Positions 8,832 through 16,722 of a DNA stretch of 64,000 nt are shown one piece after another. How positions within the stretch are numbered: position 1 is the stretch's first letter; every line of letters begins with the position of its first letter. The notes below the pieces were generated by a model. The model saw only the letters and a list, made by a program, of their open reading frames with translations. It did not search any database and was not told the origin of the DNA. Source of the stretch: Lachnospiraceae bacterium MC2017 (GTDB lineage Bacteria > Bacillota > Clostridia > Lachnospirales > Lachnospiraceae); contig JNJK01000013.1 in assembly GCA_000701625.1 (NCBI GenBank), positions 1 to 64,000 of the forward strand, read 5' to 3'. Position numbers and translations under genes: made by a program.

Positions 8832-11240
8832 TTACTCCATGCAGAAAATATGCACAAGACAAATCTCATGTGGTTCGAGTGTCACATTCAATCTGACTGA
8901 ATGATCTTCGCGGTCGATCACTGCTCTTTCAAGTGTCATCTTCGGTTCACTCACAGATTCCAGATACTTTACATCACTCCTCATCAGCCTGTTTTCGTAC
9001 TGAAATTTTTCCCATTCATCAAGGATACTTCCGTGATCACGGTTCATGATCCTTTTCTTTATATACCAGCTTCCGTTTCCGCGGAGATGCTTTATTACTA
9101 CAGAAAGTTCAAGCGGTGTCTCACTGAAAAATGTTCCACTCTTTAATTTAGAAAGAGGTATCTCCTCCGGTCCGAGAAAATATCCCGCAGAAAACCATGA
9201 GTCATTAAAGAGCAGGAGCCTTATGCCGCCGTTATCGGTTTCTGTAAGTATGTAATGTTTTCCGTGGCTCAGAAGTCTGTGACCCAGCGTATTAAGGAAT
9301 GCCAGGGCAAAATAGGCAGGTTTTCTTATCCTGTCCTTTGAAATGATCCCTATACTTCCGTTCAGAATGCCCACAGAGTCCATATAGTTACTTATCCAGT
9401 CCGATGCACTCATGATCGCAAGGGCATCGACCTTTCCGAGAAGTGCTTCTGCTCTGGATGCTATATAGCAGGCACGGAAGCAGCTGTCATTCACGTAGTT
9501 TCTGTTTGAAATGGATTCATTCCACTCGGTAATGTAGAGCTTGCTGTCAGGGATTCCTGTCTTTTCCATAAGATCCCGCATCTGGCGCACCTGCATTAGC
9601 TCACTGTCGAGAGATTTACACACTCTTCTCTCAAGCGCACCATTTTCCCCTGTGACATTATCATAGGGGAATAACAGAAATGATACGAAATCCGGCTTCT
9701 CATCCTTTTTCACAAGATTTGAGTATAGCTCAGATAATCTCTCCCAATCATCAGCCACAGCCCCGCCGAAACCGCCAATTTCTGCTCCCGGTATCTTTTT
9801 TCTTACAAGCTTATAGATATAATCGTATGCTTCTTCTATCGAGAAGGGATCTCCCTCCCAAAGCCTTGCCTTATCCTCCGGATAAACAGGAATAAATGTA
9901 AGCTCAAAGAACCACTTCGATACTTCCTTTAATCCATATCGCTCCAAAATGTGATTCATAAATTCATTTATGGCAACTTCCCATGCTTTTTTTGAAACAA
10001 ATGGGATATAGTCATTTTGTTTATATACATCGCCCTTTGACAGCGCAGCCATATCAGGGCGTCTGCCGAGACTCATGAACACTTTTAGATGATTATTTAC
10101 AAGGAAATCAAGGGCAGTATCCACCATGTTGAAGTTGCACTTTTTCTTACCGCTTCCATCCGTGATCATGAGCTTTGTAGAAAAAAGTGTCCATATTCGG
10201 ACAGAGGTAAAATGCAGATGCTCGCAAAGATACTGTATATGGAACTGCATATTTGCCTGATTTAAGTCACTCACACTTCCTGCATTTATTATCTTATTCC
10301 ATACTTTTTCATAAGTCTCACCAGGGTTTTCATCCAGATCTTCAACGATCTCTCCGGTAATCTTATTATTTCCGTGTATCGACGCGTTATTTTCGAGACG
10401 TTCCCTGATCTCTCCGCCGACTTTTGCTTTTTCTTCTTCCTTCTTTTTCTTGTCATCGCTATGCAGTTCACGATACTGGGTAGGCGACATGTTCATTTCC
10501 TTACGAAATGCTCTGTTAAAAGATGTTGAATTCGTAAAACCGCAGGCAAGGGCGATCTGGGTCATGTTTTGGTCAGTTCCGGATAAGAGCATAAGAGACT
10601 GCTGCAGACGAAGTCTTGTAACATAGTCTGCGAAATATACGCCTGTATTTTTCTTAAATATACGAGACAGGGTTGACGCCGAAACGTACATACTCTCTGC
10701 CAGATCCGTGAGGTTAACTTCCTGATCAAGATTTCCTATGATATACTGCATCATCTGCTGCATACGGATATCATTGTCAGGATTACCCTGGGCTTCATTT
10801 AAATTTTCCGTCTGATAGTTTTCGATAAGCGTATCAAGAAGAAGGTAGAGAGAACTGTCTATCCTGCAATCTGACTTTCGGGTAGCATAGAGAAATTCCT
10901 CCGTCATGTTGTAGAATATAGTACGGATATCCTCATATGATCTGGTCTTGTCCGCCACAGAATTACAGTAAAAAACAACACTTTTCCCATTCATCACACT
11001 GTTTATCATTTTCATGGTAAAAAGCGCAACACCGACGATAGCGTCACCGGTCTCCTTATAGCTGTACTCAACACCCGGATTTATCATGAGCACATCCCCC
11101 TCATGCAGGGTAAAATTATCCTCAAGGACATGAACCGTAATGCTGTCCTCCAGAACAAAAAGAAGCGTTAGGCTCATAGTCATGGAGCTGTCGTTTTTTA
11201 TCGGTTTTATAACATCATAGGAACAAGTATCGAAATTCAT
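8832..11240 (-). CDS. AraC-family regulator fused to a GH39-like (beta-xylosidase) domain
   Basis: An 802-residue protein. Residues 1-100 form a cupin-like AraC sensing domain (VHVLEDNFTLHEGDVLMINPGVEYSY), 158-260 the double helix-turn-helix (NLTDLAESMYVSASTLSRIFKK; IALACGFTNSTSFNRAFRKEM.MSPTQYR), and about 295-800 a GH39-type TIM barrel with a beta-sandwich tail. The GH39 nucleophile motif is present (ITEWNES, E572). The acid/base motif, normally like WNEP, reads WFFELTFIP (443-451), which would put Ile450 where the Glu is expected. I infer that the barrel may bind sugars as a sensor rather than hydrolyse them. It sits between the deglycosidase operon and the importers and may control both. 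Confidence 0.8.
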   Translation of the reverse strand: MNFDTCSYDVIKPIKNDSSMTMSLTLLFVLEDSITVHVLEDNFTLHEGDVLMINPGVEYSYKETGDAIVGVALFTMKMINSVMNGKSVVFYCNSVADKTRSYEDIRTIFYNMTEEFLYATRKSDCRIDSSLYLLLDTLIENYQTENLNEAQGNPDNDIRMQQMMQYIIGNLDQEVNLTDLAESMYVSASTLSRIFKKNTGVYFADYVTRLRLQQSLMLLSGTDQNMTQIALACGFTNSTSFNRAFRKEMNMSPTQYRELHSDDKKKKEEEKAKVGGEIRERLENNASIHGNNKITGEIVEDLDENPGETYEKVWNKIINAGSVSDLNQANMQFHIQYLCEHLHFTSVRIWTLFSTKLMITDGSGKKKCNFNMVDTALDFLVNNHLKVFMSLGRRPDMAALSKGDVYKQNDYIPFVSKKAWEVAINEFMNHILERYGLKEVSKWFFELTFIPVYPEDKARLWEGDPFSIEEAYDYIYKLVRKKIPGAEIGGFGGAVADDWERLSELYSNLVKKDEKPDFVSFLLFPYDNVTGENGALERRVCKSLDSELMQVRQMRDLMEKTGIPDSKLYITEWNESISNRNYVNDSCFRACYIASRAEALLGKVDALAIMSASDWISNYMDSVGILNGSIGIISKDRIRKPAYFALAFLNTLGHRLLSHGKHYILTETDNGGIRLLLFNDSWFSAGYFLGPEEIPLSKLKSGTFFSETPLELSVVIKHLRGNGSWYIKKRIMNRDHGSILDEWEKFQYENRLMRSDVKYLESVSEPKMTLERAVIDREDHSVRLNVTLEPHEICLVHIFCME

Positions 11241-11265
11241 TTATTGTACTCCCAAAAATACCTAA

Positions 11266-11419
11266 ATATGACACGAATTGCTTCTTATGAAGCCCTCGCA
11301 ATTCTAAAACACTCGCATTCCGCGTAATTACGCTACATGCTCGTGTTTTTGCGGGTCCCAAATAAAAAATCCTTTTTGTGCAAGCACAACCGGATTTTTT
11401 ACTTTTGACCCTGTCATAT
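11266..11419 (-). repeat. Palindromic leader element, family A, copy 1
   Basis: A 154-bp element closed by ATATGACA / TGTCATAT. On the minus strand it reads in from an AGGGTCAAAA motif. It holds a terminator-like hairpin (AAAAAATCC.. GCACAA / TTGTGC ..GGATTTTTT on the plus strand) and further stems (GCGT/ACGC, GAATTG/CAATTC). Its inner edge is 25 nt upstream of the AraC-GH39 start. On position it may also end transcription of the operon before it. Confidence 0.7.
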
Positions 11420-11492
11420 CATACATCAAAAAAATGCCCGACACCACTTTTTCAAGCAGTGCCGGACACCTTTATGTATCTCTTGTATTCTT

Positions 11493-11936
11493 TTAGACAA
11501 TGAGAAGTCTTCTCTCGTTTACGTGATGACCGAACTCAGGCATGTAGACCATAGGCTCTTTATCCGGATCAAGATCATTCTGAATGAGGGGCGGCATATA
11601 TGATGAAGTCCAGCAGAAACCGTACTTCAGATCATGATATCCCTGCTTCAGTCCGCCGGGCTTCTTTACCTTAAGAACTGCCGGAACAGTTGTAGCCCAA
11701 TGTGTATGGAAATCAGAAGCCATTTCCTCGTTTGTATATTCCTCACCCTTGAAAGTCCAGGTGATGTCTTCCTTTGTGATCTTTTCGCCGTCGATATAAA
11801 GTGTTCCAGGGCGAAGCTGTGACAGGAAGATTCCTCTGTAATAAGGCAGCTTTACCTTAAACTGAAAGCCTGTAACATTTCCGTCTTCATCTTTTATATT
11901 TCTAAATCCAACTGACTGGATCGTCTGTTTTTCCAT
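11493..11936 (-). CDS. C-glycoside deglycosidase beta-subunit-like protein (DUF6379 type; DgpC/CarC-like)
   Basis: A 147-residue beta-rich protein without signal peptide. The stretch FKVKLPYYRGIFLSQL, then a short DGEKITKEDI strand and VKKPGGLKQGYHDLKYGF, matches what I know of the small subunit of C-glycoside deglycosidases (DgpC, CarC). In that family it forms a complex with a metal-dependent TIM-barrel alpha subunit and helps cleave 3-oxo-C-glucosides. The alpha-like gene lies directly upstream, 21 nt away, which strongly supports the match. It is the last gene of the five-gene operon. Family assignment is from memory, without a search. Confidence 0.7.
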   Translation of the reverse strand: MEKQTIQSVGFRNIKDEDGNVTGFQFKVKLPYYRGIFLSQLRPGTLYIDGEKITKEDITWTFKGEEYTNEEMASDFHTHWATTVPAVLKVKKPGGLKQGYHDLKYGFCWTSSYMPPLIQNDLDPDKEPMVYMPEFGHHVNERRLLIV

Positions 11937-11957
11937 TTCTTTTACCTTCTTTCTAGC

Positions 11958-12830
11958 TTAGTCACCAAGCAGGTTCTTTAACAGGATATGATGTTTTCTG
12001 AGTGTCTGACCTACTTCGTAGCCCTGGTCGTATTTGTCTGCGCCTTCATACTCACTGAGGAGATACCCCTCGTAACCATTATCCTGAAGAACTTTAATGA
12101 TCTCCGGATAAGGAATGGTTGTCTCTTCAAAGTCATCATTCATATTGATGAACTTTGCATGGCAGCAATATACATATGGCAGAAGCGGGATGATGTCCTC
12201 CGGCTTATTAGGTGTATAGTTCGGATCTACCCACTCGCCCGGCTTAAATTCTGTACGGAATACAGAGAAGTCAATGTTCAGACCAAAGTTCTTCGTTCCT
12301 GTTTCCTTGATGAAGTCAACGAAATCAGAAACAAGCTTACCTTTGAGGTTTGACGGTGTGTGAATTTCAGGACACATCTTGATATCGAGCTGTTCTGCAA
12401 GAGGAAGTGCTCCCTTGATGATCTCTCTCCAGTTCTCAACAGGCTCCAGAAGGTCATTGATAACCGGCATCTTTGTTCTCATTACGTGGAAACCAAGTCT
12501 ATGAGCGAGACGAATATCTCTCTTAAGCATCTCGATGGATTCCTCTGTTGTGAGGTCTCTGTCACCGAGAACGTGGCTGTCGATCCAGTTACCATACTCT
12601 GCCGGAACGATCTCGTACTTCTCGCAAAGATGATGCCATTTCTCAACCCATTCATCAGAAGGATATGGATAATTTTCTATATGTGTATTCGCAAGGATCT
12701 CGATTCCATGTGCTCCCATGTCATAGAGATCTTCGAAACAGTCTTCAAGTGTTTTTTCCAGACCAAACTCTGCTGAGTAGCTGTAAAGAGCAACACCGCG
12801 CTTCGGTCCCTTTTTATCATACTGGTACAT
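11958..12830 (-). CDS. C-glycoside deglycosidase alpha-subunit-like TIM barrel (sugar phosphate isomerase/epimerase fold)
   Basis: A 290-residue xylose-isomerase-like TIM barrel. Likely metal ligands are visible at the expected strand ends: E155 (MCPEIHTP), D187 (GLNIDFSV), H224 (CCHAKF) and E260 (LLSEYEG). A further His, H157, may act in catalysis. N-terminal [13 protein letters not shown] resembles the DgpB/CarB alpha subunits, which use a divalent metal to split 3-oxo-C-glucosides by deprotonation at C2 and elimination. The beta-like gene follows at 21 nt. It could instead be an ordinary isomerase/epimerase, but the partner gene and the two upstream oxidoreductases favour a deglycosidase. 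Confidence 0.72.
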   Translation of the reverse strand: MYQYDKKGPKRGVALYSYSAEFGLEKTLEDCFEDLYDMGAHGIEILANTHIENYPYPSDEWVEKWHHLCEKYEIVPAEYGNWIDSHVLGDRDLTTEESIEMLKRDIRLAHRLGFHVMRTKMPVINDLLEPVENWREIIKGALPLAEQLDIKMCPEIHTPSNLKGKLVSDFVDFIKETGTKNFGLNIDFSVFRTEFKPGEWVDPNYTPNKPEDIIPLLPYVYCCHAKFINMNDDFEETTIPYPEIIKVLQDNGYEGYLLSEYEGADKYDQGYEVGQTLRKHHILLKNLLGD

Positions 12831-12880
12831 TTTTTTACGTCCTTTCGTTAGCTTTTATATCTATATACTCCCCATAAGTG

Positions 12881-13945
12881 TTAAACTCGATTTTCCTTAA
12901 CCGTGATCATGCTTCCTATTTCTGAAGAAGCCATTGCGGCAAATATCACTCTCATTGCCTTTAATAATTCTTCTGCCGATGATCTTGGTATTTTATTATT
13001 TATAATGCAGTCCACAAATTCGTCTATTACTCCAGAATTTTGTGTTTTACCTGTTCCAACAGTAATATCCGTGTTTGTGAGCATCTCCTCTGTTGAGAGG
13101 AAATTCTGCTTTCCATCACTGGTTTCCAGGATAAGACTGTACTCTCTGTCGTCATAGCATCTCACTGATCCCTTTGTACCATGAACCACGATGGAGTTAT
13201 ATTCTGCACCGTAATCTGTCCACGAAGCATGCATCGTGCCTGTTATGCCACTATCCATCTTGTAAATGCACCATGCATTATCTTCCACATCGATCGGTGA
13301 TCCATCGGGATACTTTTTATCAAGGGTCGCCGTATGTGCGTATACTTCAGTGATCGGCTCTCCTATGAGATAGTGAACGAGATCAGTCTTATGAATACCA
13401 AGATCAGCAAGAGCCCCCATTCCTGCTGCATTTTTCCTGAAAAACCAGGTATCATCCGTTCCTGTCCATCTCTCCGGACCTGCATGTCCGAATTTTGTTT
13501 CGAAGGAAACTACCTCTCCTATAGCTCCTTCACGTATCAGATCATGAGCTTTCACATGTGCAGATGAAAATCTCTGATTCTGCGCGATCATCAGGATCTT
13601 GCCTGACTTTTCTGCCGCATCCGTCATTGCATTACACTTTGACAGAGTGACATCCATAGGTTTTTCACAGAGGACATGCTTCCCTGCCCTAAGGGCAAGG
13701 ATAGCATCATGAGCATGTGCAGCATTTGCAGTGCAGACACTTACCGCATCCAGATCCATAGCCAGAAGCTCTTCTATGCTGTCACAAACTTTTCCACCGT
13801 ATTCTTCTGCCAGCTTCTCAGCTTTTGATCTGGTCCTGTTGTACCATGCGGTTATCTCAACATTTGGATTCGCTGCATATTCCGGTGCATGACGGACTCT
13901 TGTTATAGTTCCGCAGCCAATGACACCAATTCTCACTTTCTGCAT
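12881..13945 (-). CDS. Gfo/Idh/MocA family NAD(P)-dependent oxidoreductase
   Basis: A 354-residue protein. The N-terminal Rossmann domain (1-120) has RIGVIGCGTITRVRHAPEY and the family motif CEKPMDVTLS. The C-terminal half holds GALADLGIHKTDLVHYLIG, the usual substrate-side helix with the catalytic-type Asp and His. These enzymes oxidise or reduce sugar hydroxyls, including C3 of glycosides. It lies inside the operon between the larger oxidoreductase (21 nt upstream) and the alpha-like deglycosidase (50 nt downstream). It may reduce the released 3-keto sugar or oxidise the incoming glycoside; sequence alone does not say which. Confidence 0.85.
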   Translation of the reverse strand: MQKVRIGVIGCGTITRVRHAPEYAANPNVEITAWYNRTRSKAEKLAEEYGGKVCDSIEELLAMDLDAVSVCTANAAHAHDAILALRAGKHVLCEKPMDVTLSKCNAMTDAAEKSGKILMIAQNQRFSSAHVKAHDLIREGAIGEVVSFETKFGHAGPERWTGTDDTWFFRKNAAGMGALADLGIHKTDLVHYLIGEPITEVYAHTATLDKKYPDGSPIDVEDNAWCIYKMDSGITGTMHASWTDYGAEYNSIVVHGTKGSVRCYDDREYSLILETSDGKQNFLSTEEMLTNTDITVGTGKTQNSGVIDEFVDCIINNKIPRSSAEELLKAMRVIFAAMASSEIGSMITVKENRV

Positions 13946-13966
13946 CTGCTGTCCCCCTGCTTTAAC

Positions 13967-15256
13967 TTATTCAGCCTTATAATCGTCGAAATCGTACTTG
14001 ATCACACCGAAGGGTGTCTCCTGCTCACGGATAGCGATGGACTTTGACATCTTTCTGATCTCGTCTGCTGTTACGCTGCGTCCGAGCTCATTTGAAAGCA
14101 CAACACCTTCTGAAAGGAATGCGGTCTGCATTGCGATGTAAGGAGAATCAATCCTTGTCTCATCTGTGAGATCGCCGCGAAGGTATGAATACCACTGAAG
14201 CTGATTGTCGTTGTATTTTTCCATCTCAGGATTAAGTGCCAGCTCCTGCATACCTGTTACATCACCGATAGCGCACTCAAGCTTGTTATCGAAAAGACGT
14301 CCCTTTTCATCCACGCCAAACCACTCAAGTCTCGGCTTCTGAAGAGCGCCGCCACCTACGATATTTCCGCCTTCCGGAACAGCCATAGGACCACCTGTCT
14401 GGTCAACATCTGTAAACTTCAGTCCACCGAGAGAACCTGCGATGAAACTTGTTCCGATCTCATCCATGTGAATAGCCCAGTCTTCATAGATATCCATTGA
14501 AAGACCGTTCTTGAAACGTGCGATTGCTACAGACAGATCTTCTACAGGTGTGTGGCAGTTTACTGCATCATCGATTCTCTTGTCTCTCCAATAATCACAG
14601 GTTGTTGTACCGTATACACTCTCAAGCTCCGGCATACCCATTACATAGAGCATCTGAGCCAGGTGATAGATACCGAGATCGAAAAGCGGTCCATGTACGC
14701 CTACATTAGGATCTACAAAATCACGGCTGAAGAAAGGCATATCATATCCCGGACGGCCCTGACGTCTGTGGCCTACGCTTCTTGCGTGATAGATCTTTCC
14801 GAGCTTACCGTCAGCGATGAGTTCCTTTGCGATTCTTGTCTGAGGATTGTAGATGGAGCTGATCTGTACTGCGAGCTTCTGACCATACTTCTTCTGTGCA
14901 TCGTAAAGGATCTTTGCGTCTGCGTAGCTTGCTGCCATAGGCTTCTCAGAGTAGCAGGGGAATCCTGCTGCCATAACTGCTGTTGCAACAGATGTATGAA
15001 GGTTATTGTGTACGCATACCTCGACTTCATCGATGTCATCTCTCTTTAACATCTCACGGAAGTCCTGATACAGGCAATCTTCTGAAAGTCCGTACTTCTT
15101 GCCCCACTTCTCAAGCTTATCCTTGTCGATCTCTGCTGCTGCAACTACGCGGAGGTTCTGTCCTCTCTTATTAAGGTTCTCGATTACTGTCATGTGACGG
15201 TGTGAGATCATTCCACATCCGATTATCGCGATTCTAAGTTCCTTTGGTGTACTCAT
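13967..15256 (-). CDS. Gfo/Idh/MocA family oxidoreductase, probable glycoside 3-oxidase (DgpA-like)
   Basis: A 429-residue protein, longer than its neighbour. It has a Rossmann motif IAIIGCGMISHRHM, the SEKPMAASYADAK motif, and VHGPLFDLGIYHLAQMLYVMG in the substrate domain. A long insertion (about 290-390) lies near the C-terminus. In known C-glycoside operons a Gfo/Idh/MocA enzyme oxidises the glucose C3 hydroxyl before the deglycosidase acts. This gene is a good candidate for that step by size and position, second in the operon. Direct proof of substrate is absent. Confidence 0.8.
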   Translation of the reverse strand: MSTPKELRIAIIGCGMISHRHMTVIENLNKRGQNLRVVAAAEIDKDKLEKWGKKYGLSEDCLYQDFREMLKRDDIDEVEVCVHNNLHTSVATAVMAAGFPCYSEKPMAASYADAKILYDAQKKYGQKLAVQISSIYNPQTRIAKELIADGKLGKIYHARSVGHRRQGRPGYDMPFFSRDFVDPNVGVHGPLFDLGIYHLAQMLYVMGMPELESVYGTTTCDYWRDKRIDDAVNCHTPVEDLSVAIARFKNGLSMDIYEDWAIHMDEIGTSFIAGSLGGLKFTDVDQTGGPMAVPEGGNIVGGGALQKPRLEWFGVDEKGRLFDNKLECAIGDVTGMQELALNPEMEKYNDNQLQWYSYLRGDLTDETRIDSPYIAMQTAFLSEGVVLSNELGRSVTADEIRKMSKSIAIREQETPFGVIKYDFDDYKAE

Positions 15257-15310
15257 TTTTGTTATCTCCTTATTTCTACTTTATGTTCAAATTTTTGATG
15301 TTTTTTCTTT

Positions 15311-16147
15311 TTACCAGCCGAGAATCTTCAGATACTCACGACTTCTTCTTGCGCATTCGAGCGGATCTGTTTCATAGTGCTCATCCTGCTCTACTACTAC
15401 CCAGTTCGCATTTGCTTCTACTGACGCTTCCAGAACAGGCTCCCAGATCATCTGGCCAAATCCAACAGGTCTGAAACCGAAATAACCTGTATCGCCATCT
15501 GATTCTTCGGTTTCGATACCAATGAGCTTGTACATATTTTTGACCTCACCCTTCTTGATATAGTCCTTAAGGTGAACTACCGGGATCCTGTCAGTGTACT
15601 TTTTGATAAATTCCGGTGCTTCTCCGGTTGCTACGTCGCACCAGCAGGTGTCAAGTTCACACATGAGATTGTCATGAGGGATTGCTTCAAACATAGCATC
15701 ATAGCCGTATCTTCCATCAGGAAGCTTTACAAATTCGAAGTCATGATTGTGATAGAGGAATGTCATTCCTGCATCATGGATCTTCTGGCCTACTTCATTA
15801 AGTAGCGGAAGGAATTTCTCAAATCCTTCAGGATTTACCGGGCGGTACTCTTCAGCCATATAAGGCATTACCAGATACTTAACTCCGATTTCCTTGTAAT
15901 CCGCGATCACCTTGTCCAGATCTTCCATCATCTCTGCAAATGCAACGTGTGCGCTTATCGGTGTGAGTCCGACTTCTTTTAATGTTTCTTTGATGAAAGC
16001 AGGCTCCAGACCGTAAAGTCCGGCGAGCTCTACACCGTCATATCCAAATTCTTTGATCTTTGTCATTACATCTTTGAAATTCTCCGGAGTATTCTCCAGA
16101 AGATCTCTAAGTCCATAAACCTGTACTGCAACAGGAAGCTTACTCAT
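15311..16147 (-). CDS. Sugar phosphate isomerase/epimerase family protein (IolE/xylose-isomerase-like TIM barrel)
   Basis: A TIM barrel of about 278 residues with MSKLPVAVQVYGLRDLLEN at the N-terminus and likely metal-site residues in LYHNHDFEF, MCELDTCW, VVHLKDY and VVVEQDEH. This is the pattern of family members that isomerise sugars or cleave 3-keto-glycosides. I chose ATG 16147, with a GAGG site 9 nt before it, over an upstream GTG at 16162 that contains the site. First gene of the operon, 54 nt before the large oxidoreductase. It may act on O-glycosides or on the freed keto sugar. Confidence 0.82.
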   Translation of the reverse strand: MSKLPVAVQVYGLRDLLENTPENFKDVMTKIKEFGYDGVELAGLYGLEPAFIKETLKEVGLTPISAHVAFAEMMEDLDKVIADYKEIGVKYLVMPYMAEEYRPVNPEGFEKFLPLLNEVGQKIHDAGMTFLYHNHDFEFVKLPDGRYGYDAMFEAIPHDNLMCELDTCWCDVATGEAPEFIKKYTDRIPVVHLKDYIKKGEVKNMYKLIGIETEESDGDTGYFGFRPVGFGQMIWEPVLEASVEANANWVVVEQDEHYETDPLECARRSREYLKILGW

Positions 16148-16318
16148 TTTCAGTTGCCTCACTTTCTTTTTCTAAAACATATCCCAATGCTTTTTAAGCA
16201 TCTTACCCGTTCCTATCAGGCTTTGCGCCTGCGCTTTTGTATGGTCTTATGATAATCTTTATCCCGCTTCTTCTCTTTGGATTGTTTTCGTTTTAGGTGC
16301 ACATTTATTGCATTAAAA

Positions 16319-16350
16319 AACACCTGTCGCAAATTCATGCAACAGGTGTT
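16319..16350 (-). terminator. Hairpin with T run ahead of the deglycosidase operon
   Basis: Arms AACACCTGT / ACAGGTGTT with an inner GCA/TGC pair, followed by six T on the minus strand. It stands about 170 nt before the first operon gene. It could end readthrough from the GH32 gene or attenuate the operon. The stem carries CCTGTTGCA, similar to the TGCAACAG motif near the importers. Confidence 0.5.
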
Positions 16351-16377
16351 TATCATTTCGTGCAATTTTCATATTTT

Positions 16378-16410
16378 GATGTAAGGGTCAAAAGTAAATT
16401 TTGCCCCTTA
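16378..16410 (-). repeat. Mini palindrome of the AGGGTCAAAA family
   Basis: AAGGGTCAAAA followed by TTTTGCCCCTT, a 5-nt-loop hairpin. It abuts a full family A element and resembles its outer part, so it looks like an internally deleted derivative. Confidence 0.5.
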
Positions 16411-16411
16411 C

Positions 16412-16722
16412 TGATGTCACGGATTGGTTACTGTTCACTCGCTTCCAGCTCGCTCACGTAACGGATTTTGCCAATTAAATCGCCTCCGGCGATGGGCAAA
16501 ATCCAATGGCTTTTCATCTTTCTTGGTCGCAACCTCCGCAGCGTAGTGCTCCGGTTGCGTCTGAACAGTAACACGGATTGATTCATTGCTACGCAATTCC
16601 CGCAATCCTAAAACACTCGCATTCCGCGTAATAACGCTACTTGCTCGTGTTTTGCGGGTCCCAAGGTCTCAATCCTCTTTGTGCAAGCACAATCGGATTT
16701 TGACCTTTTGACCCTGACATCA
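16412..16722 (-). repeat. Palindromic leader element, family A, copy 2, split by a 146-bp insertion
   Basis: Closed by TGATGTCA / TGACATCA. Removing the 146-bp element and one 8-bp duplication leaves 157 bp, the size of the other copies (154 and 157). Its inner stem GGATTG/CAATCC replaces the GAATTG/CAATTC of copies 1 and 3. Its end overlaps the stop codon of the GH32 gene. Confidence 0.7.
16419..16580. mobile_element. MITE-like element, copy 1 (146 bp) with 8-bp target duplications
   Basis: The element (16427-16572) starts GTTACTGTTCA and ends TGAACAGTAAC, perfect 11-bp terminal inverted repeats. It is flanked on both sides by ACGGATTG (16419-16426, 16573-16580). Inside are two stems, GGATTTTGCC/GGCAAAATCC and CGCAACC/GGTTGCG. 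There is no coding capacity. It has inserted into a family A repeat, whose intact counterpart shows the empty site. Confidence 0.88.

Noticed and set aside
11266-11419. Insertion-sequence end or target duplication for family A repeats
   Set aside because: The 8-bp ends are inverted, not direct, so they form a stem and are not target duplications.
14552-15049. 165-codon plus-strand frame inside the oxidoreductase gene
   Set aside because: It is antisense to a clear Gfo/Idh/MocA gene and has no family motif or ribosome site.
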